Positions 38,653 to 50,900 of a stretch of DNA of 64,000 nt are shown here, piece after piece. The notes beneath the pieces were generated by a model. That model was given only the letters and a program-made list of their open reading frames with translations. It searched no databases and was not told the DNA's origin. Made by a program: the position numbers and the translations under genes. Position 1 is the stretch's first letter, and every line of letters begins with the position of its first letter. This DNA is from Glycine soja (taxonomy: Eukaryota > Streptophyta > Magnoliopsida > Fabales > Fabaceae): positions 39,297,562 to 39,361,561 of the forward strand of contig NC_041010.1 in the NCBI RefSeq assembly GCF_004193775.1. Reading direction: 5' to 3'.

Positions 38653-40858
38653 TAAAAGTTAAAATAGTAATGACATGTATTAAAATAGTTAACAAAAATA
38701 CTGCAAAAATAATTTAGAAAAAAGAGAAGATATATAAAAGTGTATTAAAATAGAAATCATAAAAATAGAACAAAAAATAAGTTACAAATTTGTAAGTTAT
38801 TATAAACTAGCTAGAGAACCTAGCTACTTAATAAAATGCAAGGCTTGGTTTTGAAAATTTGAGTCTAAATTAAATGCAGGTTTTTTTTTTGCCTGGTCCG
38901 ATCTCGATCATGTTCGGGCTTAGGTCACAAAAACTGCTAAAAGCCTCAGAATTTGAGCTTTTGTAGGGTTCGAGTTACATTTTAAAGGCCTGAATTAAAT
39001 ATAGGTTTTTTTTTTTTTTATCTATTATGTTATAGCCTTCGGCTCGCATCGGGTTGGATAACCTTATTTTGCTACCTCTATTTATTTCACATAGATCAGT
39101 ATAATGATGTGTTTTAACATAATATGGAGATAATATACTTCACAAATTGAAAAACAAACGAGAGAAGTGGCTCGTGTTAAAAAAGGAATCACAATTGTTC
39201 ATCAACCTCTCTTTGAGTCACTTGACCACAAAAATGATACCACAATTACATGTACTACGACCAATCGTGGAATTATGCTTCACAAAAAGTTAACGAAATG
39301 TTCAAACGAAATTTTGACATTCTAGAAGCATATTCTAGATAAACAAGAAGCATATTCTAGTTGCCTACAAAAAAAGAAAACATAAATAATGTAGATAAAC
39401 AAGAAAAACCATTACAAACAAGAATAATATTTTTTATTCAGCAAAATTAAGAGTGGGGAAATGAAACTAAAAAAAACTGATTATACTTATGATATCATAT
39501 CAAATGTTAAATCAATCACACGGATAAAGAAAAACTAGTAAAAAAAGTTGGTCTAGACTATGGTGGGTAGGTAATTCAACAACATTTTACTTACAAGTAC
39601 TGAATCATTAGGATGTGCCCATCAATGGAAAATAACAAAGGAGTTTAATTTGAATATGTTTGAATTGGATTAGATATTCCACACTTGAAAAATAAAATTT
39701 GATTAAAAAATTAGTTTTTTTTTCTTCTCTAAAAAAAAAGAAAAATAAACTCGCTCTATAACCGATACTGTGATATGGTAGTCATGGATGCAAGATGGGA
39801 ATTGTCTGTTTTTGTCATATACACAAAAATAATAATTTAAGAAAGCGTCCGTCTCATTCAACATAAACCATCAATCAATTGGTAATTTTGGGGTATTCTT
39901 ACTATTTCCAATTCAAAGAGCCAAGTTTCTGTGTTCAAAATGATTTTTCATAAGGATGAATAATCTTTAAATTGTCTGCTTTACTTTTCTGTCGCCTATT
40001 ATATTTTTGGGAGACATTTTTTGGATACAATAATATTTGGGAGACTATGTCTTCTTTATGTTTACAAAAATTCTCAATTAATTTTTGGAAGACTATGTTT
40101 TCTTTATGTTGAATACAATTCTCAATTTTTCGGGTCAGTTCTGTTGTCTTATAATTATTAATTATTGCTTTTCTTTCTTTATCATCCTTTTGAGACTACA
40201 TTTAATAAACAAATAAATATTTCTAAAAAATAAATTATCCTTACAGTAAATTGTACAGCAAATGTACAACTAAGACGAATTTTTAGGTCATTTAGGTGTG
40301 TTAAAAGTGAAAGAAAAGAGAAAATATAATAATAATATATGCATATAAAATTACACAAATATATTAGATAAGAAAACCATAAGTATAATAAACAAGGAAT
40401 TGTTGTCTTTATATAGAATTTGGATTCAATGACATTCCTGAGAAAAAAAAAATCAAGGGGACTTTTTCTCATTTTAGACCATGAGATTAATCTGATGCTT
40501 CAGATTTTATTACTTGTTTTAAAAGATATTTTTAAAATTAATTATTAACTTAGTTTTATATTTTTTTATACTTTAAAATTATAAAAAGTACTAATGTGAG
40601 TGTAAATTAATAGTACAAATTTATTCTAGTTTAACTAGTTACTTGAGTAAAACTTTTACCGCCCATAACATGTGGGTGTTCTTTTAATGTATTATTATTA
40701 ATTATTAATATTTTTATTTTTTTATTATCTCAGTTTCTTACCTTAATGCACATTATACCGTAATTAAAAACTAAAAAAAATGTTTTGAGGTAAAATTATC
40801 TATATAATGAGTAAATAACATATATTTTAATTTAGAATAATTTTCATTATATTTTAAA

Positions 40859-40900
<42 letters not shown>

Positions 40901-41985
40901 CACCATTTTAAAGCACCAATTTTTTACGGTCAATTTAAGTTATGTCTTGTAAGCTAACTTAACAAGTGGGTTAATTATTTAATATATTAACCATTGTCTT
41001 TATTCATTTAAGAGTCTAAAAATGATAATTTTCTGCTAAACATTATTTATTATATCATAAAATTAAAAGTAACAAATATTTTTTTTTCCGAAAAATTCAT
41101 TATGTTCAGATATTTAAAACTAATTTTAAAAATGATGTTCAGATAAGTACAATGGGTCAAGATAAGTTGGTAAATTTTAAAATGATATTTTGTTTTCAAA
41201 TTGAAAAGTACTTTCTATGTTCGAGATCGAGGCTTCAAGCCCATTAGTTTTGACCAACTTGCACGCGTCTAAACGACGTGCATGTGGGTCCCATGACAGT
41301 TCCAAGTTTTCGTCGAATTAATCACAGCCGTTGAATGTCCCAACTGAGTTTGAACCTGCCGGCTGATCATCAATCTGTCTTCCATAATTGTGCCCGGGTC
41401 CCATCCATTATCCATCGTTCATATACATTTTTTTCTATTTATATTTTACCAGCTTGATTGATGAGTTAAAAATATTGAAAAACAATTAATTATATTGATT
41501 ATAAAAAATATAATAATTTCTCATAAGTTCCAGTCAATCATAAATAGAATATTAGAATTAGAGAGTTAGAAAAAATATTATTAGTATCTTTTACATATAT
41601 AATTAAGTGTTGGGTCTTGTTAGCTAATTAAATTGTTAAGAAATTAAACATTTATAACAAAAATCACATGAGAATAAAAAAAAAGTATGGATAGTATAAT
41701 TGTATGCCTTCTAACAGTTTTTTTTACTTTTAATTCCTTAATTAGTGTTATTAATTAACATTTGCCTTAAATATTAATAAAATCACGTGTAATAAATTAA
41801 TATTGACAATTTAAATTATACTTTAAGAATATACTTTTATACGGTAAAAAACAGAAAAACACACAGTAAAAAAAATAGAAAGATAAAGTAAAAAAGCAAT
41901 TAAAAAAATATTGGTAATATACTACTGTCTAGACAACACGTGACATATAACTGAATAATTTTTATATATACTGAGATTAGAATGT
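38653..41985. other. Intergenic AT-rich DNA
   Basis: No gene supported. Contains a two-copy 48-bp tandem repeat at about 40035-40130 (GACTATGTcTTCTTTATG and GACTATGTtTTCTTTATG) and an (AT)n microsatellite at about 40863-40898. Plus-strand frames are short and uninformative. Confidence 0.5.
40863..40898. repeat. (AT)n microsatellite
   Basis: About 18 AT dinucleotides in a row. Confidence 0.95.
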
Positions 41986-41987
41986 AT

Positions 41988-42089
41988 AAATAAGACTACT
42001 TATTAAGTTTGGCCTAGTGGGATTGGAATAAAGCATGAAGATTGAGGTTTGATTCATCATCATACACTAAAAGATCTACAAATAAGACT
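41988..42089 (+). mobile_element. SINE-like tRNA-derived fragment
   Basis: An 82-bp body (41998-42079) is flanked by direct repeats AAATAAGACT at 41988-41997 and 42080-42089. It contains TTGGCCTAGTGGGATTGG, which fits a pol III A box, and GGTTTGATTC (42047-42056), which fits a B box with one change, at a distance typical of tRNA-derived SINE heads. There is no A-rich tail, so it is either truncated or a chance resemblance. Confidence 0.45.
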
Positions 42090-44904
42090 TACACTTTCTT
42101 CCCTCTCTCGTTTTTTAATAACTTTCTTCACTATTTCAAATATTAATTAAACATAATTAATATTCTATATATAAAAAAACTAGTTAAAATAATTCCTTTC
42201 AATCATCTCAAGTTATCCTCCTTTAATTTTTATATGTGAATTTAATCTTTTTAATCACGTATACCTTTAACCCTCGAACATGTTAATTAACTAGTGTAAA
42301 AATATTTTAATTTAACCGATAATATCATGATTGAACCATGAGTATATAGTAGTTACATAAAATATTAATTTTTCAGAAGAGAAATTTTATTATCTATAAT
42401 GATGTTATTCTATTCAAATGAGATTATTTATACTAGAAGTTACACTTAATGTGAAACATATCATTTTTAATCTATTTTCTTTCATCTTTATTTCTAAATT
42501 AAAATAGTTTAAAATAACCTTATACCATGTAAGTTATTGATTATAAATTTAAAATATAATTTATATACTAAAAAAATTATTTATTATGATTTTAATTATA
42601 ACATGGTTCAAACATTTAAAAATAGTCTTAAAACTTATAATGTCAAGGTAAAAATACTAAAATGGTGCGTTTTATTTGTTAAAATGATAAGACAGATAAA
42701 ACAACACCTGATGCCATTGAGCGTAGGGCCTAGTAGCATGAGACTACCACAAAGTCACGGCGACGGTGGCAGTGGTGCGACGCGGCCTTGCCGGAGTTGG
42801 CCAAAAGAAAAAAAAATTAAGTAGGAGAAAGATGACGATTGAAATATTTGAATAAATTAACAATGAAAAAAAATGAACAAAAAAGGGACAACAATAGTCC
42901 ATATGATCAATGCCGGCGATCAAGGTGTCCATGCCGATAGCCAAGGCAACCCTCCCGACGGCCAAGGTACAACCTTTGAAGAAGGATGCTTAAAAAATAA
43001 GACACATATAAAAAAAAGTGTGAGATAATAAAAAATTAGAAAATATGTAATATTATATTTTTACTTTTATTAAATATTGGACAAAAAATTACATAAAATT
43101 TAATTCGTTACAAATTTTTAAATATTTTTTAAATCTATGATTATTTATTTTATATTATCTCTTAGTTGTTTTTTAAATCAATCAAAAACAAATATTTTAT
43201 ATTGACTCTTCTCTTATTTCTTAGCTAATGCAACAAGTCCTAATGTATAATTGATAGTAAGAAATCTTCCGTACAGGCGCCACACAAACAAAAATGCTAA
43301 GTTGCCATCATCCTGTCTCCCCATTAGTTACTATCGCATTTCATCACTCATCTGATTTCCGCAATAAGCTTATCTGACACATAAAATTATCTCATCTCTG
43401 CTTTTTATGTTGTTCACTTGTTCCGTTTCTTTTTGTTTTTCCCCCCAACTTACCTGAAAAGCAAAATCAACAACTATTTGTTTCAAGTGCCTTAATTAAA
43501 TTCTAAAAACTAATAACTTTGTTAAAAAAATTCAAGTGAGTATAGCTTAACATGCACCTGCCCTTCCCAAATATGCGTTACAATGGCATTAAAATTTATA
43601 AATTCTAACGTTAAAATTAACAAAATTTAATGTTTCATTTAAGGAACATATTTTTTGAGGAAAGGTTTCATTTAAGGAACTTAGTAGTTGGGGGATTCAA
43701 TTTGATACATGAAGGGTGATTGATGCAATGCAAGTGGCAAGTGGCAAGTGGCAAGTGGCAAGTGGCAAGTTATGAAGTATGGCTATTTCATTTTTGTACA
43801 ATGTCCCCCAATCAAGGACGTAATGGGTACCATACGCGTTAGGTACATTTATATATTTATCAAAATTATTTCTCTAAATAAAACAGCTGGAAATGATTTT
43901 GTATGACTAATAAATTAAATTAGGTGCAACTTAGGTTAAATTTTGTGCGTTAGATATGCTTTTGGCATTTTCTCTTTTTTCATGTTTATTTTTCTATTTA
44001 ATTAAATCCATTAATTCTTATTAAATATGAGAATGGGTTTTTCTTACTTATAGATGTTTTTATAACAACATATAAAAATACATAATTACATCCTTTGTTT
44101 ATAACATCTAGAAATTTTATTAGCATATACTACCTATTTTTAATTTTTGAAAAACAATGTAGTATTTTATTTTGTACACATGTTTGTGCCAATCATCGTT
44201 ACCGTACCAGAATTCATGCATAGCTCAAAATTAAACGGCTTATTATCCTTAGATTAGTTAGAGGCATAATGATTGAGGCTGAAAAATAATAATTTGTGTA
44301 AAAAAAGTTGAAAATGGGACCCACGTAGCTTTTGGAACAGGAAGCATTACAAAGGTGGTGACTGAATGACATAAAAAGTAATCATATAAAAATATCTCAT
44401 TATTTTAAATATTTTTTTTTTATTTTTTTTATCATATTATAAATTCATTATATTTATATTTTTTTTTCTTTCTAGCGTTTTTTAGGCGTTAAATAATTTA
44501 TTAAGTGTTAGTGTAACATTTTTCGGTGAGAAATGTGGCACTATATATTTGTTTCAGCGTCTACCGTTTTCAAATTGTGATCATTTTCAATTCTGTCCAA
44601 CACAAACGTCTTTTTATGCAACAAAGTGTTTGTTTTTTCATTCCCTTCAGCTGACTTTTCCTCTCTAAGCTTCTTCCAAGTTCTAACAACCCTTCAAGAT
44701 TTGTCAACTCCCAAACATTTCCTTTGGTTTATGTTTCTATCCCATCTCATGAGGTTTGAGTTTGACCTTGGTCTTGTAACAGCCATGGATAGAAAACGTT
44801 GACACTTGTGGAAATTGAAAGAACAAAAGAGCAAGATCACACAAATTTGAATACAAAAAGGTTCCCTTTTTTTTGTGGTTTTGGTGCTAGCAAAGAGCAA
44901 AGCA
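42090..44904. other. Intergenic DNA upstream of the synaptotagmin-like gene
   Basis: No gene supported. Contains a GC-rich island at about 42710-42965 that stands out from its surroundings and a 7-bp tandem repeat at 43731-43770. The promoter and leader of the synaptotagmin-like gene should lie in the last 300 bases; a pyrimidine-rich CTTTTCCTCTCTAAGCTTC stretch is at about 44654. Confidence 0.45.
43731..43770 (+). repeat. Heptamer tandem repeat (CAAGTGG)n
   Basis: Five perfect units of CAAGTGG plus a partial sixth, 40 bp in all. Confidence 0.95.
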
Positions 44905-47900
44905 ATGAGCGTGAAGAAAAGGGCATTTTCAATTAACATTGAAGAGGCTGCTGTGGACTTCTTCAACCATCTCTTGCAGGAGAAGCCTAGGATTCCAGTA
45001 TTTGTTCCTTTGATTCTGATTGCTTGGGCAATTGAGAGATGGGTCTTCTCTGCCTCCACTTGGGTTCCTCTTGCACTTGCTGTCTGGACTACTATACAGG
45101 TTCTCACTCCTCAATATGTTTTTTGTCCCCAATATGTTTCCACAAAAAGTTAGTACTTTGTCAAGGATCATCTTGCCTGATCAATTTGATTTCATGTTAA
45201 AATGCATTTAGTATTTTTTGTTCTTGATTCTTGTTGAATTGGGGTAATTTCATAATTCATCTTTACTTGGGAGATGTGAGTTTTTTTTTTAAAATAAAAG
45301 TTGTAGAAGGGAGAGATACCCTAATACTACAGGACAGTGCGCTGGGAGATGTAAAGTTGGTTTGGTGGTAAAGGATGAAGGGAGGGAGGGATAGGTGGCC
45401 TGTTCGAATTCCCTCGCTAACAAAAACTAACAGTAGCCGATAAAAAAAAAAACAGGACAGTGCGCCAATGGCATAAGCTCATTTATATTAATTATAAAAT
45501 TATAATTGTAGATGTTATCACAACAATCTATAAATATCTTATACTCTTCATTTATATTCATTATGAAATTATAATAATTTTTCCATATCTTCAATTTTTA
45601 AAAATTGCTGTATTTTGTACCTGTATCTGTCACAGTTATCAGTAACTTTCTCAAAAAATATGTTTAGTTAACTTCAAATTTTATGTAAGGAGTCAAGGGG
45701 TCTAACTTAATTGGTTGAGCAGAGTGCGCGAGCTATTGTAAACCCCTTACATTATTTTTGATTCCTATGAATAAAATAAAATTCTATGCAAGGAAATCTC
45801 CCTGATTTGTCATCTGAGTTATGAGTTATTGGCTATTTTTTGGTAGTGTACTATACTACTAGTTAATGTTAGATGTTGCCCTTTCATTTTCAGTACGGGA
45901 GATACCAACGCAAACTGCTCGTGGAGGACTTGGATAAGAAATGGAAGCGAATCATACTGAATGTTTCGGTACCTTTTCCCCTACCTTTCCTCCCTTTGAC
46001 ATTTCCAGTATGACTTTTGAAGTTAACTTCAAGTTCCTGTTCATTTAGCCCATCACACCATTGGAGCACTGTGAGTGGCTGAATAAGTTGTTGACAGAAG
46101 TCTGGTCCAACTATTTTAATCCCAAGTTTTCAATAAGGATATCTGCTATAGTTGAGGTGAAATTTCACTACCTTATCTCATTTACTACACATTGATTAAT
46201 TTTTCATCCTTATTCAAGAGTCAATACTGAAATTGTTGTTAAAGAGCTTCTACTTATTATGGTTTCATTGCACACACATACACACAAACTTATTATGCTC
46301 TTTTCAGACATGCATTTTATACTTTGATATATCGACTAATTTAATTTCTTTCTTTTGTGTCTCTAGAAACGTTTAAAGCTCCGGAAACCAAGACTTCTAG
46401 TAAGTAACCCACATTTTATTCTATGAAAGAATTTCAATTAGTTTACCAAAACATTTTAAACACTTTATAGACTATGAATTTGGAAGATTATGAACTGAAC
46501 TTGAGCATTCTTTTGTAGGAAAGAGTTGAACTGCAGGAGTTTTCACTGGGATCGTGCCCTCCTAGCTTGGCTTTGCAAGGGATGCGGTGGTCAACTATTG
46601 GTGATCAGGTTTTAGTTTTCTTCGCTTTCAAATCCTTCAGCTTTTTTATGTATTGAATCTTCCAATAAATTTTATACTTTTGAAGTGATATTGGTAGGGA
46701 GAGAAAAAAAAATGTGGGGGAGGGGGAGCAGGGGTAGCATTTCTATCATCATCTGTTTTTGTGAGTAATGTGAGAAACATATTCTAGTCCATATCTGTAT
46801 TTTTTATTTTTCCTTCATGTGATTTTACACCACGACTACAATCAGTGGGAGCACAGCTTTTGTGATCTATAGGTGCAAGTGGCCAGGGAATTTTTAATAT
46901 TCATAGTTTGGGAACTAAAGCTTTACTTACAAATTAAACATTAAAGATCATAATTAATGAATCTATGAACCTTTTTTACAGCTCACCTAATGCCACCTAA
47001 ATGATTATATTTGAATTTCCTACTTCTCTTACCATTGCTTTCTAAGGTAGTTTGCTTCTTCACCCTTCATTTTTTTTGAGGTCTATGACTCTGCACTATC
47101 CTTTAAATTACTAGATATCCATGATTTTGATCAAGCATTCTGTTGACCTTTTACAGAGATTTCTGCAACTGGGTTTCGACTGGGATACAAATGAAATGAG
47201 CATTTTGTTGCTTGCTAAGCTTGCAAAGCCATTGATTGGAACTGCTCGAATAGTGATTAACAGTCTTCATATCAAGGGTGATGTATGTAAAGCAATGTCC
47301 TTTGCATTTTTGCTTCTCTAATGTAAAGAAAAGCTATGTAAAGTAAAGTAAAGGACATATAAACAATTTGATTTGATTTTTTAAGCATGTAATTAACACT
47401 TGTTGCTTTCAGAATTATCAACCTTGATTACCAGCTTATTGCAACTTTTTATTTTGAAGTTTCCATTTGACTTTTTCGTCTTTAATTCATGGGCTTGGCC
47501 ACTGATTTTCCTGCATTACTAAGAAACTGGTTTAATCCTTTTTCTTTTTATTAATCTAATCATCATTCATATTCATTTTGCAGCTTCTTGCCTCACCAAT
47601 TCTAGATGGAAAAGCACTTCTGTATTCTTTTGTATCAACTCCTGAAGTGAGAATAGGAGTTGCCTTTGGAAGCGGTGGAAGCCAATCACTTCCTGCCACT
47701 GAATGGCCTGGTGTTTCTTCTTGGCTGGTGTGTTTCCACTAAGTTTAATATTATGCTTGTAGAAAAGTAACAAAGTTGTGTTTGTGTGTTGAATTCGCTA
47801 AACTATGTTATATTTATGGTGCTGTTGTATAAAGTTACTCACACTTTTGGTTCAGCTGCAACTTTAAGAACTCAATTTTCCCTGCAGATATTGAAGCTTA

Positions 47901-50900
47901 TTCTAAGTGTCAATGGACTTCAATCTGATGCTTAAGTTCATGGAGATTTGTTCCAGATGTGTATAGGTTTAATATAAGGACTATTTGTATAATTCCTCTC
48001 TGTTGCTAGTCAAAGAAAACTATCAAAGAACAGATTTTTGAAGCAGGAAGTTTTTTGTATTTTCAGAGAATTTAATTTGAGAAATGGTAATATAAATCAT
48101 GCTGTGTCTCTGTCAATTAAAGAGAAATTTAAACCAAGAAATATTTTATAAATAATAATATTGAAATATTTTCATCTGTCAAGAACATTTTTTTATATAA
48201 AAGTATCAGTTAGATGTTTGATATCATATGCTCATTGTCTTGAAATATTCTGTGGACATTTTTTTCTTCTAACTATCTTTGTTTTGCACAGTAGCTTATT
48301 ATGTATTATGCTGATCGAAACTTTACATTTTATGCAGGAAAAACTTTTTACTGACACCTTGGCTAAAACCATGGTGGAACCTCGGCGTCGTTGTTTCACT
48401 TTACCTGCTGTTGATTTAAGGAAAAAAGCAGTTGGAGGCATTATATATATTAGAGTGATTTCAGCAAATAAACTTTCTAGGAGTTGCTTTAAGACATGTA
48501 GGAGGCAACCAAATGGTACATCCAATGGTTGTTCAGAGGATAATTTTGATGATAAGGACCTACAAACATTTGTAGAGGTAGAAATTGAAGAATTAACCAG
48601 GAGAACAGATGTCAGACTGGGTTCAACCCCCAGATGGGATGCACCATTTAATATGGTTTTACACGATAATGCAGGAACTCTTCGTTTCAATCTTTATGAG
48701 AGTTGTCCCAACAACGTGAGATGTGACTATCTAGCAAGTTGTGAAATCAAGGTACTTTCTTTGATCAATGGTCTCCTTTTTGATCTAGCAACTGGAGAAT
48801 ATCAGTTACCTATAAGTGTTATATTTGTTCAGACAGGAATTCTTTCTCCAGCCTTTATTTCTTTGCAACAAGTACTTCTTTGTCTTTTATACTGATAAAT
48901 TAATGTTTGTCTTTGTGCAGTTGAGGCATGTGGAAGATGATTCAACGATAATGTGGGCAATAGGACCTGATTCTGGAGTCATAGCAAAGCAAGCACAGTT
49001 TTGCGGAGAAGAAATTGAAATGGTTGTCCCATTTGAGGGGCACAACTCAGGAGAGGTACAATGTTTTTTTTTATGGTGTAATAATCAGTTCCTTCTCCTT
49101 CCCATATTGGAGTCGAGTTAGACCCAAACCCAAATCTAAAATAGTATCAAAGTCTATATAGCCTATCTCGTGTATTGCCTATTCTGGTAGGTATTACCTA
49201 TTCAAGCAGGCATTTGTGGATAATTTTGCTTACTGCCAATTAGTTTTCAGATGAAATCTAACAACTTATGAAAATATAATACAAACACTTGCTTATCTTA
49301 CGACATCATAATTTGCTTTTCAACAAAGCTAACGGAGTTATTCTTTCCTATTCTTAATATATATCCTGATTGAATAAAGAAGCAGGAATCTGAATATGAT
49401 TGTTTATTCAATACTTTTTCTTTATATATGTCAAAGAAACTTGATTGTACTATCAATCATGTTAGTTGATTTGTGAAGCTGAAACATTGTATGGTATTAA
49501 TAACGTAAAATGGAGGGTTTCATATTGGAAGTCTTTCTGGTGTAATGCTTGAAACTGGCACCAGCTTTCTACTATCATCTATGGCCCGAGTTTATTGTAT
49601 CAAATTGTTCTTTGATCTTTCTAAATTAAATGGTCTTTTAATGTACCATATACCATATTCTTACTAAAGCATAGTATTGCTTTCTTCTATTCTGACTGGT
49701 TTTTAATCTTAGAGAGCTCAGATCAGAATGCCCTTTTGTCACATTCTGTACTTAAAAATGGATAATTGATTTACCTTCCTGAATGAAAATAAAATTGGGA
49801 TTCAATCAGAGATTTTATTCATTTCACCTCATCATTTTTTCAGTTGAAGGTGAGCGTTGTAGTAAAAGAGTGGCAATATTCTGATGGTTCACATAGCTTG
49901 AACAGTCTCCGGAGTAGCAGCTCTCAGCAGTCAATTAATGGATCACCAAATTTTCAGTTAAGAACTGGAAGAAAAATTAATGTAACTGTTGTGGAAGGAA
50001 AGGATCTTGCTGCAAAAGACAAATCTGGAAAGTTTGACCCATACATCAAATTGCAGTATGGAAAGGTGAGTTGTACTGCATATCTGCGAGACACTGACAG
50101 TTCTTTCATTACTTGATTAACTGAGGTTGTAGGTTAATGGTTAGGCTTTAGCTAATTTTGTTATTAACATTTTTTCAGGTTGTCCAGAAAACAAGGACGG
50201 TTCATACTCCAAATCCTGTATGGAATCAGACGTTTGAATTCGATGAGATTGGTGGTGGGGAATACTTAAAATTAAAAGGCTTTTCAGAAGAAATTTTTGG
50301 AGATGAAAACATTGGTAGTGCACATGTGAATTTGGAAGGACTGGTTGAGGGCTCAGTCAGGGATGTATGGATCCCTCTTGAACGAGTGCGTTCTGGAGAA
50401 TTAAGACTTCAAATATCAGTTAGAGCAGACGACCAAGAAGGATCAAAGGTGTGTTTTTTCACTTGGAAATTAGTGATTCTTTCAACCATTTAGTTACAAG
50501 ATGAATAAAGGATACAAAAGGCTAAACATATTAAATTACATATTATCACTTCGATTAGCAATTCTTTCAGCCATTTTAATACTCATGATTTTTTTTCACT
50601 GCTTGGATATTCATTCTAATATGCTTAACTCCTTTGAAATGAGCAGGGCTCAGGTTTGGGCTTAGGAAATGGTTGGATTGAACTTGTTCTGATAGAGGGA
50701 AGGGATCTAGTTGCGGCCGATGTCAGAGGCACAAGTGATCCATTTGTGAGGGTACACTACGGAAATTTTAAGAAAAAGACAAAGGTTGGGATACTTCATC
50801 CTTGCTTTCTTTTTCATGAAGTTGAATGTTAAGATTTAAAATGTTATATTTACTACATTATACATATAAAAGCGATAGAGTGAGATCAAGAAGACATTGG

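Noticed and set aside
43731..43770. Short regular array considered as CRISPR-like
   Set aside because: Seven-base units without spacers in a plant nuclear context are a simple tandem repeat.
44875..44904. Possible earlier start for the synaptotagmin-like protein
   Set aside because: The upstream in-frame extension begins at a GTG codon; the first ATG is at 44905 and fits the family N-terminus.
45343..45452. Possible tRNA gene, because of A and B boxes
   Set aside because: No cloverleaf with paired acceptor stem; an A-tail and target duplications identify it as a SINE.
48232..48690. A 152-codon minus-strand frame
   Set aside because: Antisense to exon 8 of the synaptotagmin-like gene, whose own frame, splice sites and C2-domain motifs are convincing.
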